A stretch of DNA of 64,000 bases from Lethocerus indicus (taxonomy: Eukaryota; Arthropoda; Insecta; Hemiptera; Belostomatidae). Positions 51,359 to 64,000 of this stretch are shown one piece after another (positions within the stretch are counted from its first letter, which is position 1; each line of letters opens with the position of its first letter). Where the stretch lies: positions 12,779,746 to 12,843,745 of the forward strand of contig JACDQD010000006.1 of the NCBI GenBank assembly GCA_019843655.1, written 5' to 3'. Below the pieces are notes generated by a model that did no database searches, was not told the DNA's origin, and saw only the letters and a program-made list of their open reading frames with translations. A program made the translations under genes and the position numbers.

Positions 51359-54286
51359 CATTATTACACACGATTTCTTAATAATATAAATTTATGTCGG
51401 TTATTTTTCTTTTGGAAAACGCCAGAATCAAAGATACTAGTTTTGAAACAACTTGTAAAAAGTTTTCCTCATATACTTTCCTGTGCATCGAGGCACAGCC
51501 AGAAGAAACTTATATTTCAAACCTTGTTTATGATTCTTCTGAGTGAGATGAACCCAATCGCCCATAATTACGTAATTCAACTTCAATTAATTCTTTTACA
51601 GGAAATTATTCTCGTTATAAAAGTACATCTTCGGTATTTATAACTGCACATTCAGATGGTAAGCAGCCATTTATAATGAGGATAAATAGCAAGCCCTTTA
51701 TGTTCAAAATTTCGATCGAAGAAACAATAAAAGCCCACACTTTAATAAGGGGCTTTCAAGCATTGATTTAGTTAGAATGAGAAAGTAGTATTAATTTGGG
51801 TGGAAATATTGTTTTCTACAACATGAAAAATCCTCTAATAATCATTTTTGCAGTATTGGCCAGTAAATCGGTCTTTAGATTGCACTCCAAGTTAGGTGCA
51901 TATGAAAGTAGAAATGTCCACAGTGTTCTGGAAAATCCTCTTCCGGGAAGTCCCTTTTTTCATTTTTAGGATTTAGGGGAACCCTTCCAACTAATCCCCA
52001 GTGCCGATAATAAAGATGGCCATTACGGATTAAGAGGGGGTGCCTTCCTTTTTGTCTCTCGAACGAGGGTGGGATATACTGTCGGTATTCTGGGGAGGTC
52101 GGGGCCTTAAATGAGGTAATTCGGTTACAGTCGAGTTTATTATCTTCAGGTCTGAGCGCGTGAAAGGTCATCATCCGGCTTAAGAGCTTAAAGGAGATAA
52201 GGCCGAGCATCGCATTACATGTGTAACGGTCATACGGAGATTAGAGGAGGTTCACGGCCCGGCTCTAAAACCACCGCTGCCGAACCGACCCGCGCCACAT
52301 TTGTATTTTCAGGTGAGGTCAAATTTTTTCCCATCCTCTACGCTTCCCCCCGCCTCCGCTTATTGACTTATTCAATTTAGCGAAAGCCGCTTTCCGTTTT
52401 CTTGTCCAACATTGAAGACTCCGGCGTTGTCGGATGGACTTTTTCCACCAACAGTTTAAATTGGGTTCGGAACGTAACATTTCATCGAGCGGTATTTATT
52501 CGGGGGCTCCGCGAGGGTTTCATCAATCTCTTGTAATAAAAATAGTTACTTTTGCATTTCAGCCGGAGCGCTGTTCTCAACATTTCGGACTGTCCACTGT
52601 CACTGGTAAAATGACGATATAGCGAGTAAAGACAAAAATATCCCACTGGCTATGATACCGTAAACCCTCGCGGATCCCTCTCCGTAATATAGATTGTACT
52701 ATAAAACTAATGTAAGCGTTTGTATATGTAGTACATGAGAAAAAATGAGTAATATAAAAATTATATTATAAATTATTGATGTACATTAGGGGCAACACTT
52801 TTTTCAATGATATTGTTGTTAAACGCAATTTTTAGGTGCGATGCTGTAGAAAATGGAATACAAATTTAAAAAAATATTTTTATATAATCATGTAAAGGTG
52901 AGTATATTTTTTTGGAAATGTACGTTTATTTTCAGTTTTGCTATCATTTTGCGAGCCCACTCGACAGTTTCGCCACCCAACAATAGGGTTCAGGACAGCT
53001 CCTTGTATCTCTTATTATAACGCGATTGTAGGGCTTCTTGTGGTCGGCGTGGGCGTCGACCTTTCCGAATTGGCGCTAATTCCCAGCCGGGCGAGGGCGT
53101 CCTCGAGCCCTGAGCACCGACGAGTGCCTCATCAACTTGTCGAGGGCCTCGCCACTTCCGCACCCCACACCCCAACTTAGAAGGGCCCAGATAGGGGGAC
53201 AAACACAGAAACTTGACCGTGCAAGAAGTTTGAATTTTGTATTGCCAACAGTAATTCACTCGTTGCGTCGTCCCAATCCCATTATTCCAATTGCAGATAG
53301 AATCGTGGCAACCCCTATGCATTTAGTGCCCAAAGAATATCAGAATGGAAATCAGATATGGACAGACAAAATAATCAACAATGAAGACTGAGAGAGCAGC
53401 TGTATTGATAATAACATAAATAAATCATTACCACTACCAGGGTTTTCATCATCTCTATCTAAACTGGTAAGAGCTGTGGAATTGTCTGTAGAATTAATCC
53501 GATTCGGCCTATCTTGAAGTCATTCCGCAACCCCATCGGGTTTCCTCTCACATAGGGTAGGCGGGTCGCCCACGTCTGGGGAAGTAATTGTGACGGAGAT
53601 TGGTGCGGCTCAGGCACCGTGGAGGTGTCGACCCCGCCAGAAAAAGGGGAACATGATAAAAGTAAATGGTCTCCCGAGGGTAAGTAAGCACTTTTATCGG
53701 GCTTTGAATTCAAAGCCGAGCCCATTATAAGCTCTAAAAAGAGCCGCAGCCGGAGGCCCAGAAGCCGCTCGGTACAACAGCCCACCGACAATGCTTTGAA
53801 AAGGTATAAGGTATAAAGTATTTTTGGCTTAGCACTGATCAAGGTATAAACGGAGAGGACAAACTAACGCAACTCCTGGGTATAATTTCCTTTACCGGCT
53901 TCATTTAAGAGTTGTAATTTCTTTGTACTTGATCAGTCATGTGGAATGAAGATGATCATAAAAATTAGATGCCAATTGACTGTGATGTGACTTCATTTAA
54001 TATAACAATTTGACGTTATGTCCTTCTTAGCATAAATTGTTGTTAGACTCATTATCTTGGTGGGAAGTTTACCAGCCTACAATACTAGAATTATTATTGG
54101 AGTACTTAATTAACGAAGATGTTTGCAGTACTTTTACATTGAATATAGAAAAAAAATAGAACAACCAAAACATAAAAGTTTAATTTTTCTTTTATTAACT
54201 ACAAATTTTAATTTTAAATGAAAAAGTTAAAAATATTTTTATATTATATTGTCGATAACAATGTTTTTTAAATAAACTTTATTTGC

Positions 54287-54291
<5 letters not shown>
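51359..54291. other. Non-coding stretch
   Basis: GC-rich blocks lie at about 52060-52460, 52950-53240 and 53480-53780, separated by AT-rich DNA. Open frames of 110-127 codons on the minus strand at 52990-53322 and 53459-53842 overlap plus-strand frames or lie in GC-rich blocks, and show no known domain. A strong donor-like GTGAGTAT follows 52897 without a coding segment before it. Confidence 0.55.

Positions 54292-54339
<48 letters not shown>
54292..54339. repeat. (AT)24 microsatellite
   Basis: 48 bp of uninterrupted AT, read directly, in an AT-rich setting. Confidence 0.98.
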
Positions 54340-54341
<2 letters not shown>

Positions 54342-57280
54342 TTAAATTTGAGTTAAATTGGGGGTTAAATTTTGCCTGTTCGACCACATTTGGGTTTCGA
54401 TATGTACCGGGCAAACTGTACGATTTCCTTTGAAACTTCCCAACTGTCCAGGTCAATTAATGACAGGGATATTAATAGCGCGATTGCAAATACCACTGGC
54501 ATCCACTCACCTATTTGGATTTTGCCCGACGGGCTTCAGCGAACAGGGCCATGGCGGCTGACTTAGACAAATCTTGCCACCATTGGCACTCAATTTATGC
54601 CGCCGTTAACAACTCTAGCTTATGAGCCTAATAGGCGGGCGGATAATAATGTTTTTCCATTCGCATATTGGGTATGGCACAAAAAATCGTAAACGAGAAA
54701 TCATAAAAGTGGTGATGTTCCTACCGTAAAGAATATCTAAAAGAATGTCAAACTGCGTAAAGATAAAACAGGCAAAACGTTGAATCAGTGTACCGACACC
54801 TCGTTAAAGGTTTGAAATTATTTCATGTAAACTTGTCTGAAATTCTGAATTAGATATTTAATGCTAATGGACGCAACAGCTCTGTATTTTGTTACCGTTA
54901 TTATTTTAATCATTTTTTATCTGTTTCGGGACAATTTAGGTTTAAAGGAGGTTGGGTTGAAGGGCATTAGGAGCGTTCATTGTAATTTGAATGAACTCAA
55001 GAAATCTGCAAGTGAAATAAGGACATTATTGTTACATTTTATGGTCGGCTAGTTGTAATAAACGAGTTTATTCTAATTGTCGGTGGCATAGAATACGTGC
55101 GATAGATTGATTTCCATTGATTACTATTTAAAGTAAACAAAATACAGTATGTATTAATTTAAGATTTATGTTATGAGGTGAGAAGTCAATTTAAAATAAG
55201 AACAAATAACGGAATAAGTAAAAAGACCAATTAAGAGATGACTAATACATGGTATTTTATTAACTTTAAACAACAGTTGGGAAAGATGAAACTTGATTCC
55301 TACTGCATAGATTATATTGGACTGATTGACTTATTGTTTTACAAATTTTAACCTGTCGGAAAATGGCGAAACAATATAAACCATATTGTTATTTATAACG
55401 GTGCGTGAAATCAAGTTGAAATAAACGGTTAACATTTTAAGGATGGTACAAATTGGTGTATTTCTCGCAACCGAGGAAGCTGATGCTCGTCTAGCAGTTG
55501 ATAGTAGGCGGGCGACGTATTAGTGTTAGCCCCCGGCTTACAGTTCCAACAACTGCGGCCCACTCACGATTGTTAAATTATATCGCGCCCTGCCGCCTTG
55601 CTTACAGGGAATTTACAACAAGCTTGGGGCCTGGAAACTTACCAAATCGTTAAACTCGCGGATCTGAGCAAGTTCAGTCAATCGCATAAGAAATTAATCG
55701 GGAGCCCCTCGACTTCAGAAAGGGGGATTTGCCCACATGCCCAAACATAACATTAACAAACGAATTCATATCCATTCATAAATTTTTATGTCCCATCACT
55801 TTACTGAATACAGTTTTCCTGCAATATAAATATTAATAAAATTAATTTTGGGAGTTCCCAATGGTTCGTATCATAACGTTATTGCACCTGTTACAAAATA
55901 AATTTACCGACTAATAGCCGTTGACTATGAAGGCAAGTCGAAACCGGTTCATATCATAAGAATTAGTCGGCGAGCGGAGACAAGTGTGATGAAGAAAATA
56001 CTCAAATGACTACCAAAATCCAAGCAAGGAAGTATCTTATGGAATTCTCCCCCGCTTTCAGGTTTCCATGCCTCGAGTTCCTACCCTTTGTCCAGGGCGA
56101 AATCGTTTTTCCTTTCCCCCCATCTGAACAATTAAAGGACCGTATACAATTCGCTTTAAATACTCACAAATTGAAAGGATACTAAACTCGAGGGACGGAA
56201 CGGGTGGGTCCCTAATGAAATTTAACCGACTACAATCAACCCCGAAAGTCCGATGTTTTCCTCATTTCTTTATAAATCAAATTCGAGGTATGACACAATA
56301 TTCGGCGAGGGAAAGCGCCTGTAGCTTTCAGGAAAGAGAGCATAAAGCGTTGAATAATGAATTCGAATGTTATTAAAATGAAAACCCTAGAAGTAAAATT
56401 GTAATAAAAGTTTTTTTTTTACTACAAAAAGAAGAATGAAATTCGTGCAAACTAATTTTTTAATTTGAAAAAAGTTCTTACTCGGACCAGTATAAAATAA
56501 ATAAAAATACGTCCAGTGACAGTCACAAGCCAATGAATATTAAGTATTCAGAATCTAAAACTTCAGTTAAGTTTTTACAAATTTCTAAGACTCTTACTGT
56601 GTTTCTGTTTTGGTCGGACAGTAGAATCGGAGTAATGGAAATAAATTGAATTGTTTTAATAATCTGCAAGTAATAGAAATCTATTGGAGGTTATTAAGTT
56701 CTCGCTGCGGATGATAACAAGAAACCGAAGTTGCTTAGGCGGGGAATGTCAGAGGAAGAGGGCGTGGTATTGCAAAGGCCACTTCACGAGAGGACGCCGC
56801 CGGAAATACCTTTAATTAAATTAGTCGCATTTAATTACATCTCTCCTATCGACTAGGGCATTAATCACAAAAACGGGGAAGCCTCCGGTATTGCTACATA
56901 TTTGATACAAGAGTAGACAATTTATGAATTGACAGCGACATCTGCAATAAACAATTATTGGGGACCAAGATTAGTACACATATTTCATGACCTCGGCCGG
57001 TCAATATGACTAAAAGGATGAGGTAGACAGGAGGGCGGCTGGCTGCCCGGTAAAGGTCGGCGGCCCCTCCTAATGCCAGTGGGCCCCCAGCTCCAGCTCC
57101 AGCCCCCGGCCCCCGGCCCCCAGCCTCTTTGCCGGCTCCGCCGCTCCCCGTTTGTAAATTATTGATTGTTCCCTGGATATTGAACCGGAATAACGATGGG
57201 GATGTGGGCCCGAAGGGGGTGGAGAGGAGGCCACTGTCAAAACAGGCAGGATTGCAGTCCCGGAGACACAAAGGGGTTCA
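54340..57280. other. Non-coding stretch ending in a GC-rich block
   Basis: GC-rich blocks lie at about 54510-54650, 55450-55720, 56040-56310 and from 56730 on. Short tandem GC-rich units (AGCTCC twice, then CCCCCGG-type repeats) occupy 57083-57125 and create low-complexity open frames on the minus strand. No gene was recognised. Confidence 0.55.
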
Positions 57281-57367
57281 CTCTCTATCTCTCCCACCCC
57301 CCTCACTCCCTCACTCACTCCCTCTCTATCCCTCTCCCCACTATCCCTTTCCTCCCTTTCCTTTCCC
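57281..57367. repeat. Pyrimidine-rich low-complexity tract
   Basis: About 87 nt composed almost wholly of C and T with a few A, made of CTCTCTAT-, CTCACTCC- and CCCTTTCC-like units. Such mirror-like homopyrimidine tracts can adopt triplex (H-DNA) structures. It lies inside a GC-rich block and is likely the source of overlapping chance frames around it. Confidence 0.85.
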
Positions 57368-57985
57368 GGAGAGTCCCATCTTCCCGGGGGAGGGACCCAG
57401 TAGTCGGCTAATATCTCCGGACCTTTTTGACCCTACATATTAACTTCTTTCATTTGTTGTTCGAATCGGAAAGAAAGTAATAATAGCCGGGATCCTTTGT
57501 CCCCTCCCGCCCGGCCATACTTCCAACGGGCACGATGGGCCCGGCTTACGCCGATATTGAATCGGCTCCGGAGGATCTGTGCCGTTGAGAAAATAGGTTA
57601 TTCCCTTATAAACTTTCCTTCCTACGTACGATCGCCGCAGTAATAATATTTACTAACGTTAAACAGTAGAGTTTGAATTACATTTTCAACATTCGAAACG
57701 TAGAATTATTTTACGTATAAATTTAATAATAATTTTAACTACAAAAGTAGCGAGAGACTGATTTCTAATTCAATCAATATTATACAAAACGACAAACAAC
57801 GAATACACTATTTCTAAGTTTTATTATATTGGAGCTTATCCGACTAGGATATTGAGATAGCTAAATAGCCAAAAATCAACGTAGCAAAACGCCAAAAATC
57901 GCGTTACCCACCCACATTTTTCGTCTGTTCTGGAAAAACAATTTTAAAATTGATTCTAATTATTTTTCCTATTTCTTTAAATCAG

Positions 57986-58037
57986 GAACTGAGAAGGATG
58001 TTAGGGGTCTTCCCAGGAGAAACTAGTATGGAGTAAG
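57986..58037 (+). other. Candidate 52-nt non-coding or terminal exon
   Basis: TTTTTCCTATTTCTTTAAATCAG ends at 57985 as a good acceptor, and GAGTAAG followed by GTGAGTTT is a strong donor after 58037. Two frames stop within the segment. The third reads ELRRMLGVFPGETSME then TAA, with the stop just before the donor. It is therefore unsuited to an internal coding exon but possible as a non-coding RNA exon, a 5' untranslated exon or a stop-containing alternative exon. Confidence 0.25.
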
Positions 58038-58291
58038 GTGAGTTTGTATGGTAATAAGGTGGTGGCGGTAGGGGCGGGGAGAGAGGAAATGGAGTATGGA
58101 AGGCCCCCCGATCTTTCCCAGGGTCTCCAACAATGCTCAATCAAGCCCCTGACACAATGACCACTCACTATACTTCCCATTTCCCCGGCGGGACCCCAGG
58201 CGAGACTAATCGCTCATCGCTTATAAATTACTTCACGCCCCATGCATCCTGGCAGGATTGATTGCATTGTGTAATTATTAAAAATTGTTTG

Positions 58292-58298
<7 letters not shown>
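58038..58298. other. Non-coding stretch, GC-rich then AT-rich
   Basis: A GC-rich block runs to about 58240, then AT-rich DNA leads into the TA array. Nothing else is seen. Confidence 0.6.

Positions 58299-58346
<48 letters not shown>
58299..58346. repeat. (TA)24 microsatellite
   Basis: 48 bp of uninterrupted TA, read directly. It is the fourth long TA array of the window. Confidence 0.98.
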
Positions 58347-58350
<4 letters not shown>

Positions 58351-61300
58351 ATATTTACACGGATATATAGTAAATATAACTGGAGAGTTCCCCAAAACTA
58401 ACTTTCAGATTAAGTTCACGGCGATTTAATTAAGCAAGATGTTTATTTTGGTATTATGCTATTTATTCTGTTTTATTATAATGTTAGTGAACTATTACTA
58501 GCAACTTTATATATAGGCAGGATTCACTAAAAGCCTACTACAATATTTACTCTAAAACTTTACCCGAGTGCTGTCTTTAAAATTTGAAATTGAATATATA
58601 TCACGAAAATACCAATTACCTTATGTTTTACTAACGATGTATCAGATATATAATTATTTAATGGTTTGGTTCGAACCATTGAACATTTATTTGACAATAA
58701 ATACCTCACAACTTAGGAAAGTTAGAAAACTGCATACTACATTAAATTTTCTACTCACTTCATGAGTAGACAACATATTCCTAAAAGTATTTTTTTACTA
58801 AAATAACTCAATGTCAAATGTGTATTTTATTTTTGTCCTCATTTGCAAAATAAAATGATTCCGTATATATACCAATGTGGGTATATTAATATTTTTCCTC
58901 GTTCGGCCCCAATATCAGTCGGGGAAAGCCTAAATCGTTATCTGTCAATGGAAGGCAATATGATTAGCTTCTCTTTTCAGGAGTCCCCTATTCGCCTACT
59001 GAATGACATATTCGGGATTTGGTGGTGAATTAATATTGGATATGCCCAACTGATCGATAGACTGTTCTATACAGGCGGTCTGGGTTTGTTTCATCGACTC
59101 CAGAATTCTTTTAAGGATTATTAAATATGAATTATTTTATGTAATTTTATAGGCCAACAGTTTTGTTAATAAAATTATTATATAATGTACAAATAAACTA
59201 AAAATATTTACATTTATATTTGAATATTTCATCAAAGTTCTGACAATTTTGATACTATCGAAATATTCCTTCGAAAAGTTTTTAACGCTGAATTGACTTA
59301 TTGAAAGAGAGAAAATCGAGACTGAGACTTCTTTTGAACTGATCCAGGAAGTGAAATAAACTCCTAAGCTCCGACTGTGGTCTCCCTTTAAATAATAACT
59401 GAAAAACTTCTTTTTTGAAAACTCTGCGGAGTTATATTCCATTGTCGGGAATAGGCGGAAAGATATTCTGTTTTCATCCTTGGACTGCCATCGACTCTAC
59501 GACGTCGGTTAGGGCGGGTCAGTGAACCGAATTTGACCTTCTAAGAGACAAAACAGAATCCATAATAGCACAATATTGTAAGTGTATCCCATTTAAGATG
59601 GGAGCTCTAATACTCTACAGATGTAGTTTATTTCGGACATTTTTATTTTGCCGATAGCATAAAACTCAAGGTATCTTCCGGTCAGGGCTACTACTGGGTA
59701 ATTTTGAGCATCCTATTCCTCGTAACCTCATGGTCTCTTCGAGGATATAAGATTGTAAATGTGGTAACTAAACATCTTAGCGCTCCATCCTCACGACTGG
59801 ATACTGTCCTACACCTCTAGATCCAAAATATCTACTCTTTGTTACTGTTAGACCTTTGATTCTATCCGTCGGAATCGGTCTTGAAGAAATTCCGTTGTCT
59901 ATGGAGCCTATGCCATGTCATGTCGGTTTTATGAATAACTTATCAGTGAGCCCGGCTATCGGGACGTTTTACGATCTTTGGGAGGTGGCCGAGAACAACC
60001 GAGTGGGCTTATTTTCAGCGTCACTAAATAGGACTGTAATTCTTTTAATTACCCTTCGGGAGGCCCTCGGTCCCGGTCCAGATTTACGGTCGGCAGCGTC
60101 GAAGCTCCCCCCAGACAAATTATGTCGTTCCTACGCCACCGCCATAAAAAGCCCATTAAATAACGCCGCGTTGCTTTTACCCAGAATAAGTCCCAAGTGG
60201 ACCACTTGTACCGGGCAGTTTTTTACCACGGTCCATTATTTATTATGCACCGGAGTCGCGGGGGCCGGGAGAGTCCGATATCCGTTTTTATGAAAAATGT
60301 GACACCGCCCATTTGTTTAATTTTAAAACAGCCCGACGTCTCCGGGGAATCGGGCCATTTTATGAATCAGCAATTTCTGGCTAATTACCTCGTCTATGTG
60401 GTATAATCAAAATTTTTGATAAGATACAGCTTCATATTCTAAGCTCCCGAGCAATTCCGAAGGATTAATTCTAATTTAAAAAATCGATTTCAACAGCGCT
60501 TCCACTAGTCGTTAGACACACGTGGCCGACCCGCACGAGCGTGAAGATTACTCAAGAAGGGGAGACAACTTCGTGTATTATGGATTGGGGGACGTGGTCG
60601 GACTGGGAACGGGGACATTACCGGCCGTGACTCTGCCCTTTTTCGGTAAAATGCTCAATTAGGGAATGACAACAAGAAGGAGACGGCGAACCAAAGGAGC
60701 GACTGACGTCTCAACACATCGACCGTTCCAGGACAATGTAGCTATTTATATCTCGTACATTAAATATGTTATGTTAGCCTCATATTTATATAAATTGTTG
60801 GTTCACGCAGTTTATGTCCTTATTCGCAGAAAAAAAACATTATTTTAGTTACTTAGAAAATGATATCCTAATTTTAACTAACAATTTTTCTACTGATATT
60901 TTCTTAATTATATGATGTATACCAAACTTTGAAACAATTTGACCGTAACTACTGTTTTTTTTGAAGTTTTAGAACTCATTGTTTAGATGTCATGTTCAGT
61001 GATCGCGAAGCAGGCTTTTAGATACTTTAGATACTTCAATATCATCGGCGTGAACGGCCGATTTGCGGTACAGTTACTGCGCCCGGAAAGTGATATCCCG
61101 GTGAACTTTAAAGTTCCCCGGGCGTTAATTTTGGACTCCCTTGTCAATTTCTTTTTCCCCCCAGCTCGGTTGTTGTCACCCGGCTGGAGTGCAGTTCGCC
61201 ACGGTCAATCTCCGATTAGCCGGTCGTATACTCTTCGAATTAGTTTCAGTCCCTCTTGAATAGTTTAAGTCAACATACCGTACTGGGACGAACAGTTCAT

Positions 61301-62252
61301 GATTTTGAGTAATTAATTGATTACGTAAATGATACTTTATTTAAAGTTAAATAACAGACCAAAGACCTTTTCGTAAATACGTTTCCCCTATAAAACATAA
61401 ACCTCAAATCTATAATAATTCCTTTAATATCAGCTTGGGGCCAAGCGAGGGTTTGGAATTCATATGGGATACGAGTAAAGACCACTAATGTATAAATAGT
61501 TATCCCTATAGATTTATTATAACGAGTTGAAAAATTCATGAGGAAACAATGTTATAATTGATCATTTTTTGAAATTTAATCATTTACCATACAACAGCTT
61601 TAAATCATCGAGTCTTTTACATATTCTCTTTTTCATAGAAATGAGTAGCAAATAAAGAATGTCTTTGAATGTTGTGACGAATCGTAATGACTTATTACAT
61701 ATTAAAGATTTCCAAAACTGATCATTTCGAAATTGTTTACCTGCTCATTTCAATCATAAATCGGGATAAACCGTTTCTGTTATAAGGTCAGAATATAGGT
61801 TTCTTTACTCATAAAAGTTTAACGAAGTCTGAAGGTTGAGTACCCAGTTAAGTTGCGAACTAAGTATTTCCACTTTCTCCCCCTCCCCCTTTTTTCTCGG
61901 AGGCTAAAAAAAAGGGCCGAAGCGACGATTTCGTTTTTTTTTTCTCGGAGCGAGCGACCGAGGGTCGGAGAGATAGGGGCGTTGTGCCGGGAAAAGCTTT
62001 TGTAAATATGTAAGCAGCCGAAGCTAGTGTTGGTGTTGGAGGGGGCGAGGCTGTTCATCGAGTGACCATTATACCGTGGCGGAGCGGAAAATGGAATTTT
62101 TTCTGTCGGAAAGAGCGAGAGCGAGGCTAGGCGGAGGGAGGGGGAGAGATGGCGTGTTTACACCTTCTTTGGTGCATGACTAAAGAAGCGGCCGGCTGTC
62201 GGCGCTGATGAGCGCGCCTTTTTTTTCACGGTGGCCCCACCACGCTCGACGG
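58347..62252. other. Non-coding stretch
   Basis: AT-rich except for GC-rich blocks at about 59860-60380, 60500-60660, 61030-61250 and from 61850 on. A 145-codon open frame (59856-60293, +) has no recognisable motif. CCATAAA occurs at 60142-60148. A tandem TTTAGATAC pair lies near 61018-61035. Confidence 0.55.
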
Positions 62253-62419
62253 ATAAACGGAAGATGAAAATTTTACGGGGCCCTTGAATTTCGCGACGGC
62301 TTTGGGGGTGACCCGGCCACACGGACGGACGGGAATGCACGTTCGTAACGTAAATCAATTCGCTACGATAGTCCTACGGCAGATTATTGCAACTGCGGAT
62401 CATTCATCCCACGAACAGG
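62253..62419 (+). CDS. Candidate 5' exon ending at a strong splice donor
   Basis: CACGAACAG followed by GTGAGTATT is a strong donor after 62419. One frame is open from after a TAA (about 62250-62252) to the donor and contains an ATG near 62335. From there it reads MHVRNVNQFATIVLRQIIATADHSSHEQ, which would run into the donor. The preceding 61850-62300 is GC- and CG-rich with poly-T and GAGAG runs, as a promoter or 5' UTR might be. No promoter motif was proven. No family is recognised, and the donor could be a chance match. Confidence 0.22.
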
Positions 62420-64000
62420 TGAGTATTTCACTATTAGGAACAAGTTGTAGTGCTCTACCTTCTACGGGGAAAACGACAACACGTAACAGACGGCATTGTT
62501 TTAACCTACGTTGTGCGCATAATATATGATAAAACATAGAGGAATGCCTAACGAGTCCGACGGACACAAGAACCGTTGTTAACAATAGGGCCGATGATAC
62601 GATCAGCGAGGCACCGAGATATTTATAGTGGCAGGATAGTGCAACTGCCACAGTCTTCATTCTAAGCGTCCGACAGGTACACCGTTTCCGTCGCGCTTCG
62701 GCGAAATGCCCCATCGACATTCGGTCCGACGCTTCTGGCGAGTCGGTCCGGCGAATATTTAGGGTTTCTTTATTAGAACCGAAATTAATTTCGTTCACGT
62801 TCTTTAAATGCGGCGTTCACCATTGTTACAAGGACACAAGTCGATATGCGTCGGTATGCGGCCGGTAAAAGAACTTCACACTTACTGACACCTATTGATG
62901 ATTTAATCTTGGAACGTTTAAATTTTTCAGTCAACGGAGGTGTGCTTTTCTCAATCGAAGCTTTGTATTCTATTTTAGGCACCCTATTTTAAAGCAAATT
63001 TTTTCTTTAAATGAGGCAATTATTTTGAAAAAAAAAATATGACGGCACGCGTTCAAGTCAGCTTGCATAAATTATAGGTACAATTCTATATTGGCATGGT
63101 ATAAATATACTTAAGGTGACTAATGAGAGTCGGTATCCTCACGGGGGTTTAGTCCTGTAATTGGCATTGTCCGGTACGAACGGGCGGGTTTTAATGGCGA
63201 TATCGAAGCCGACCCCCGGAGCAAGGGGATGGGAGTGAAAGGGGCCCAGGGGCCTGTCAATGCGATTGCCCGTCAATTGGAAACACTATTGAGTATCACC
63301 GCCCGCGGACCCGACCACTATTTTAGGTCAATTGGTTTAACAGCCTACACTCGACGGCCCTGTACGCAATCACACGGTGAAATGTACACAACTCTATACT
63401 GATTAACAGGCTAAGCACCAATAAATAGGTATTGATTAATGCCTTCCTTATTTATAGTTCCCGGCATTTATTTGCATTGAATTAGTGGGCAATATTGATT
63501 TTATGGAACGTAATTTCCTGTATTAACGGATTTAAAATATTATCTGCTGAAATTTCCTTGAACCGATATCAATTTAAAAACCATGATAGGCGTTATCGAA
63601 ATAACAAATCTTAAATGATTTTGTATGTTTACCGAACAAACTTGATAATCGTCACTGATTGACATCATCGGCGTGTTTAGAAGTTTGTGTTTCAGTTTGT
63701 TTCTTATAAAGAGGGCAGTGGTCCAGGTCGAACAGAAAAAAATCCAACAGGTAGTCGTCTGTGATAGACGGGGGGTTTGGCTGGGGCGGAACCGATTAGA
63801 TGGTAAAATGAACTCCTTTCTTCAGCCGGGACCTGGGGGCCTCGTCGTCCGGTCTAATTGTTGATCGGGCCACTGAGCACAGTCAAAATATACTAAATTA
63901 CGCCGTTAACAACTCGGGCTCGACACCGTTCGTCCTGCCGGCCGTTTGAATGGATGGGGCCCGGCCGTTCCGCCCGATATAGCCTTGAGAAATGGGAAGT
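62420..64000. other. Non-coding stretch to the window end
   Basis: Moderately GC-rich at about 62560-62960, 63120-63380 and 63720-64000. A 132-codon minus-strand frame (62400-62798) has no recognisable domain. Nothing else could be supported. Confidence 0.55.

Noticed and set aside
58660..58685. GGTTCGAACC, resembling a tRNA B box
   Set aside because: It is a short palindrome with no A box or cloverleaf around it. No tRNA gene was recognised in the window.
59856..60293. 145-codon open frame on the + strand
   Set aside because: No known motif, partly in a GC-rich stop-poor block, and overlapped by another frame. It is best explained as chance.
1..64000. CRISPR arrays, rRNA, bacterial operons or prophage
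   Set aside because: No regularly spaced repeats, rRNA-like sequence, or closely packed coding frames with ribosome binding sites were seen.

Overview
This window looks like non-coding nuclear DNA from an animal, most likely an insect or other arthropod. I could not identify any gene with confidence in the 64 kb. No open reading frame is longer than about 200 codons. The longer ones lie in locally GC-rich blocks, often overlap other open frames on both strands, and match no protein family I recognise. The eukaryotic assignment rests on long dinucleotide microsatellites (four TA arrays, two CA, one GA), polypyrimidine-AG/GT splice-like signals, the absence of operon-like gene packing, and one piece that resembles the 3' end of an insect RTE-type non-LTR retrotransposon (about 26.0-26.2 kb). 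The species cannot be told from the sequence.

Layout: AT-rich stretches alternate throughout with GC-rich blocks of roughly 150-900 bp. The GC-rich blocks often carry AT-rich cores such as TAATTA and CCATAAA, which resemble homeodomain and posterior-Hox/Cdx-type sites. Recognisable transposons are almost absent. Together this suggests a regulatory gene desert, or a very long intron of a developmental gene. That is inference. The microsatellites lie at 2.7, 10.2, 26.2, 38.3, 40.1, 54.3 and 58.3 kb, with a CCT repeat at 18.4 kb.

The strongest unexplained element is a 118-nt, nearly perfect hairpin at 9359-9476. Its two 46-nt arms have only three internal mismatches, so it is a good candidate for a microRNA or other hairpin RNA precursor. 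Other structured spots are perfect or near-perfect dyads at 11.8, 13.25, 29.65, 33.4, 35.0, 38.3 and 44.4 kb. Several short open segments bounded by good splice-like signals could be real exons: 16036-16093, 45823-46031, 51204-51358 and 57986-58037, plus a possible first exon ending at 62419. All are on the + strand. None is recognisable by product and all are low confidence. If even two are real, the window is the inside of a + strand gene with very large introns, or holds a long non-coding RNA.
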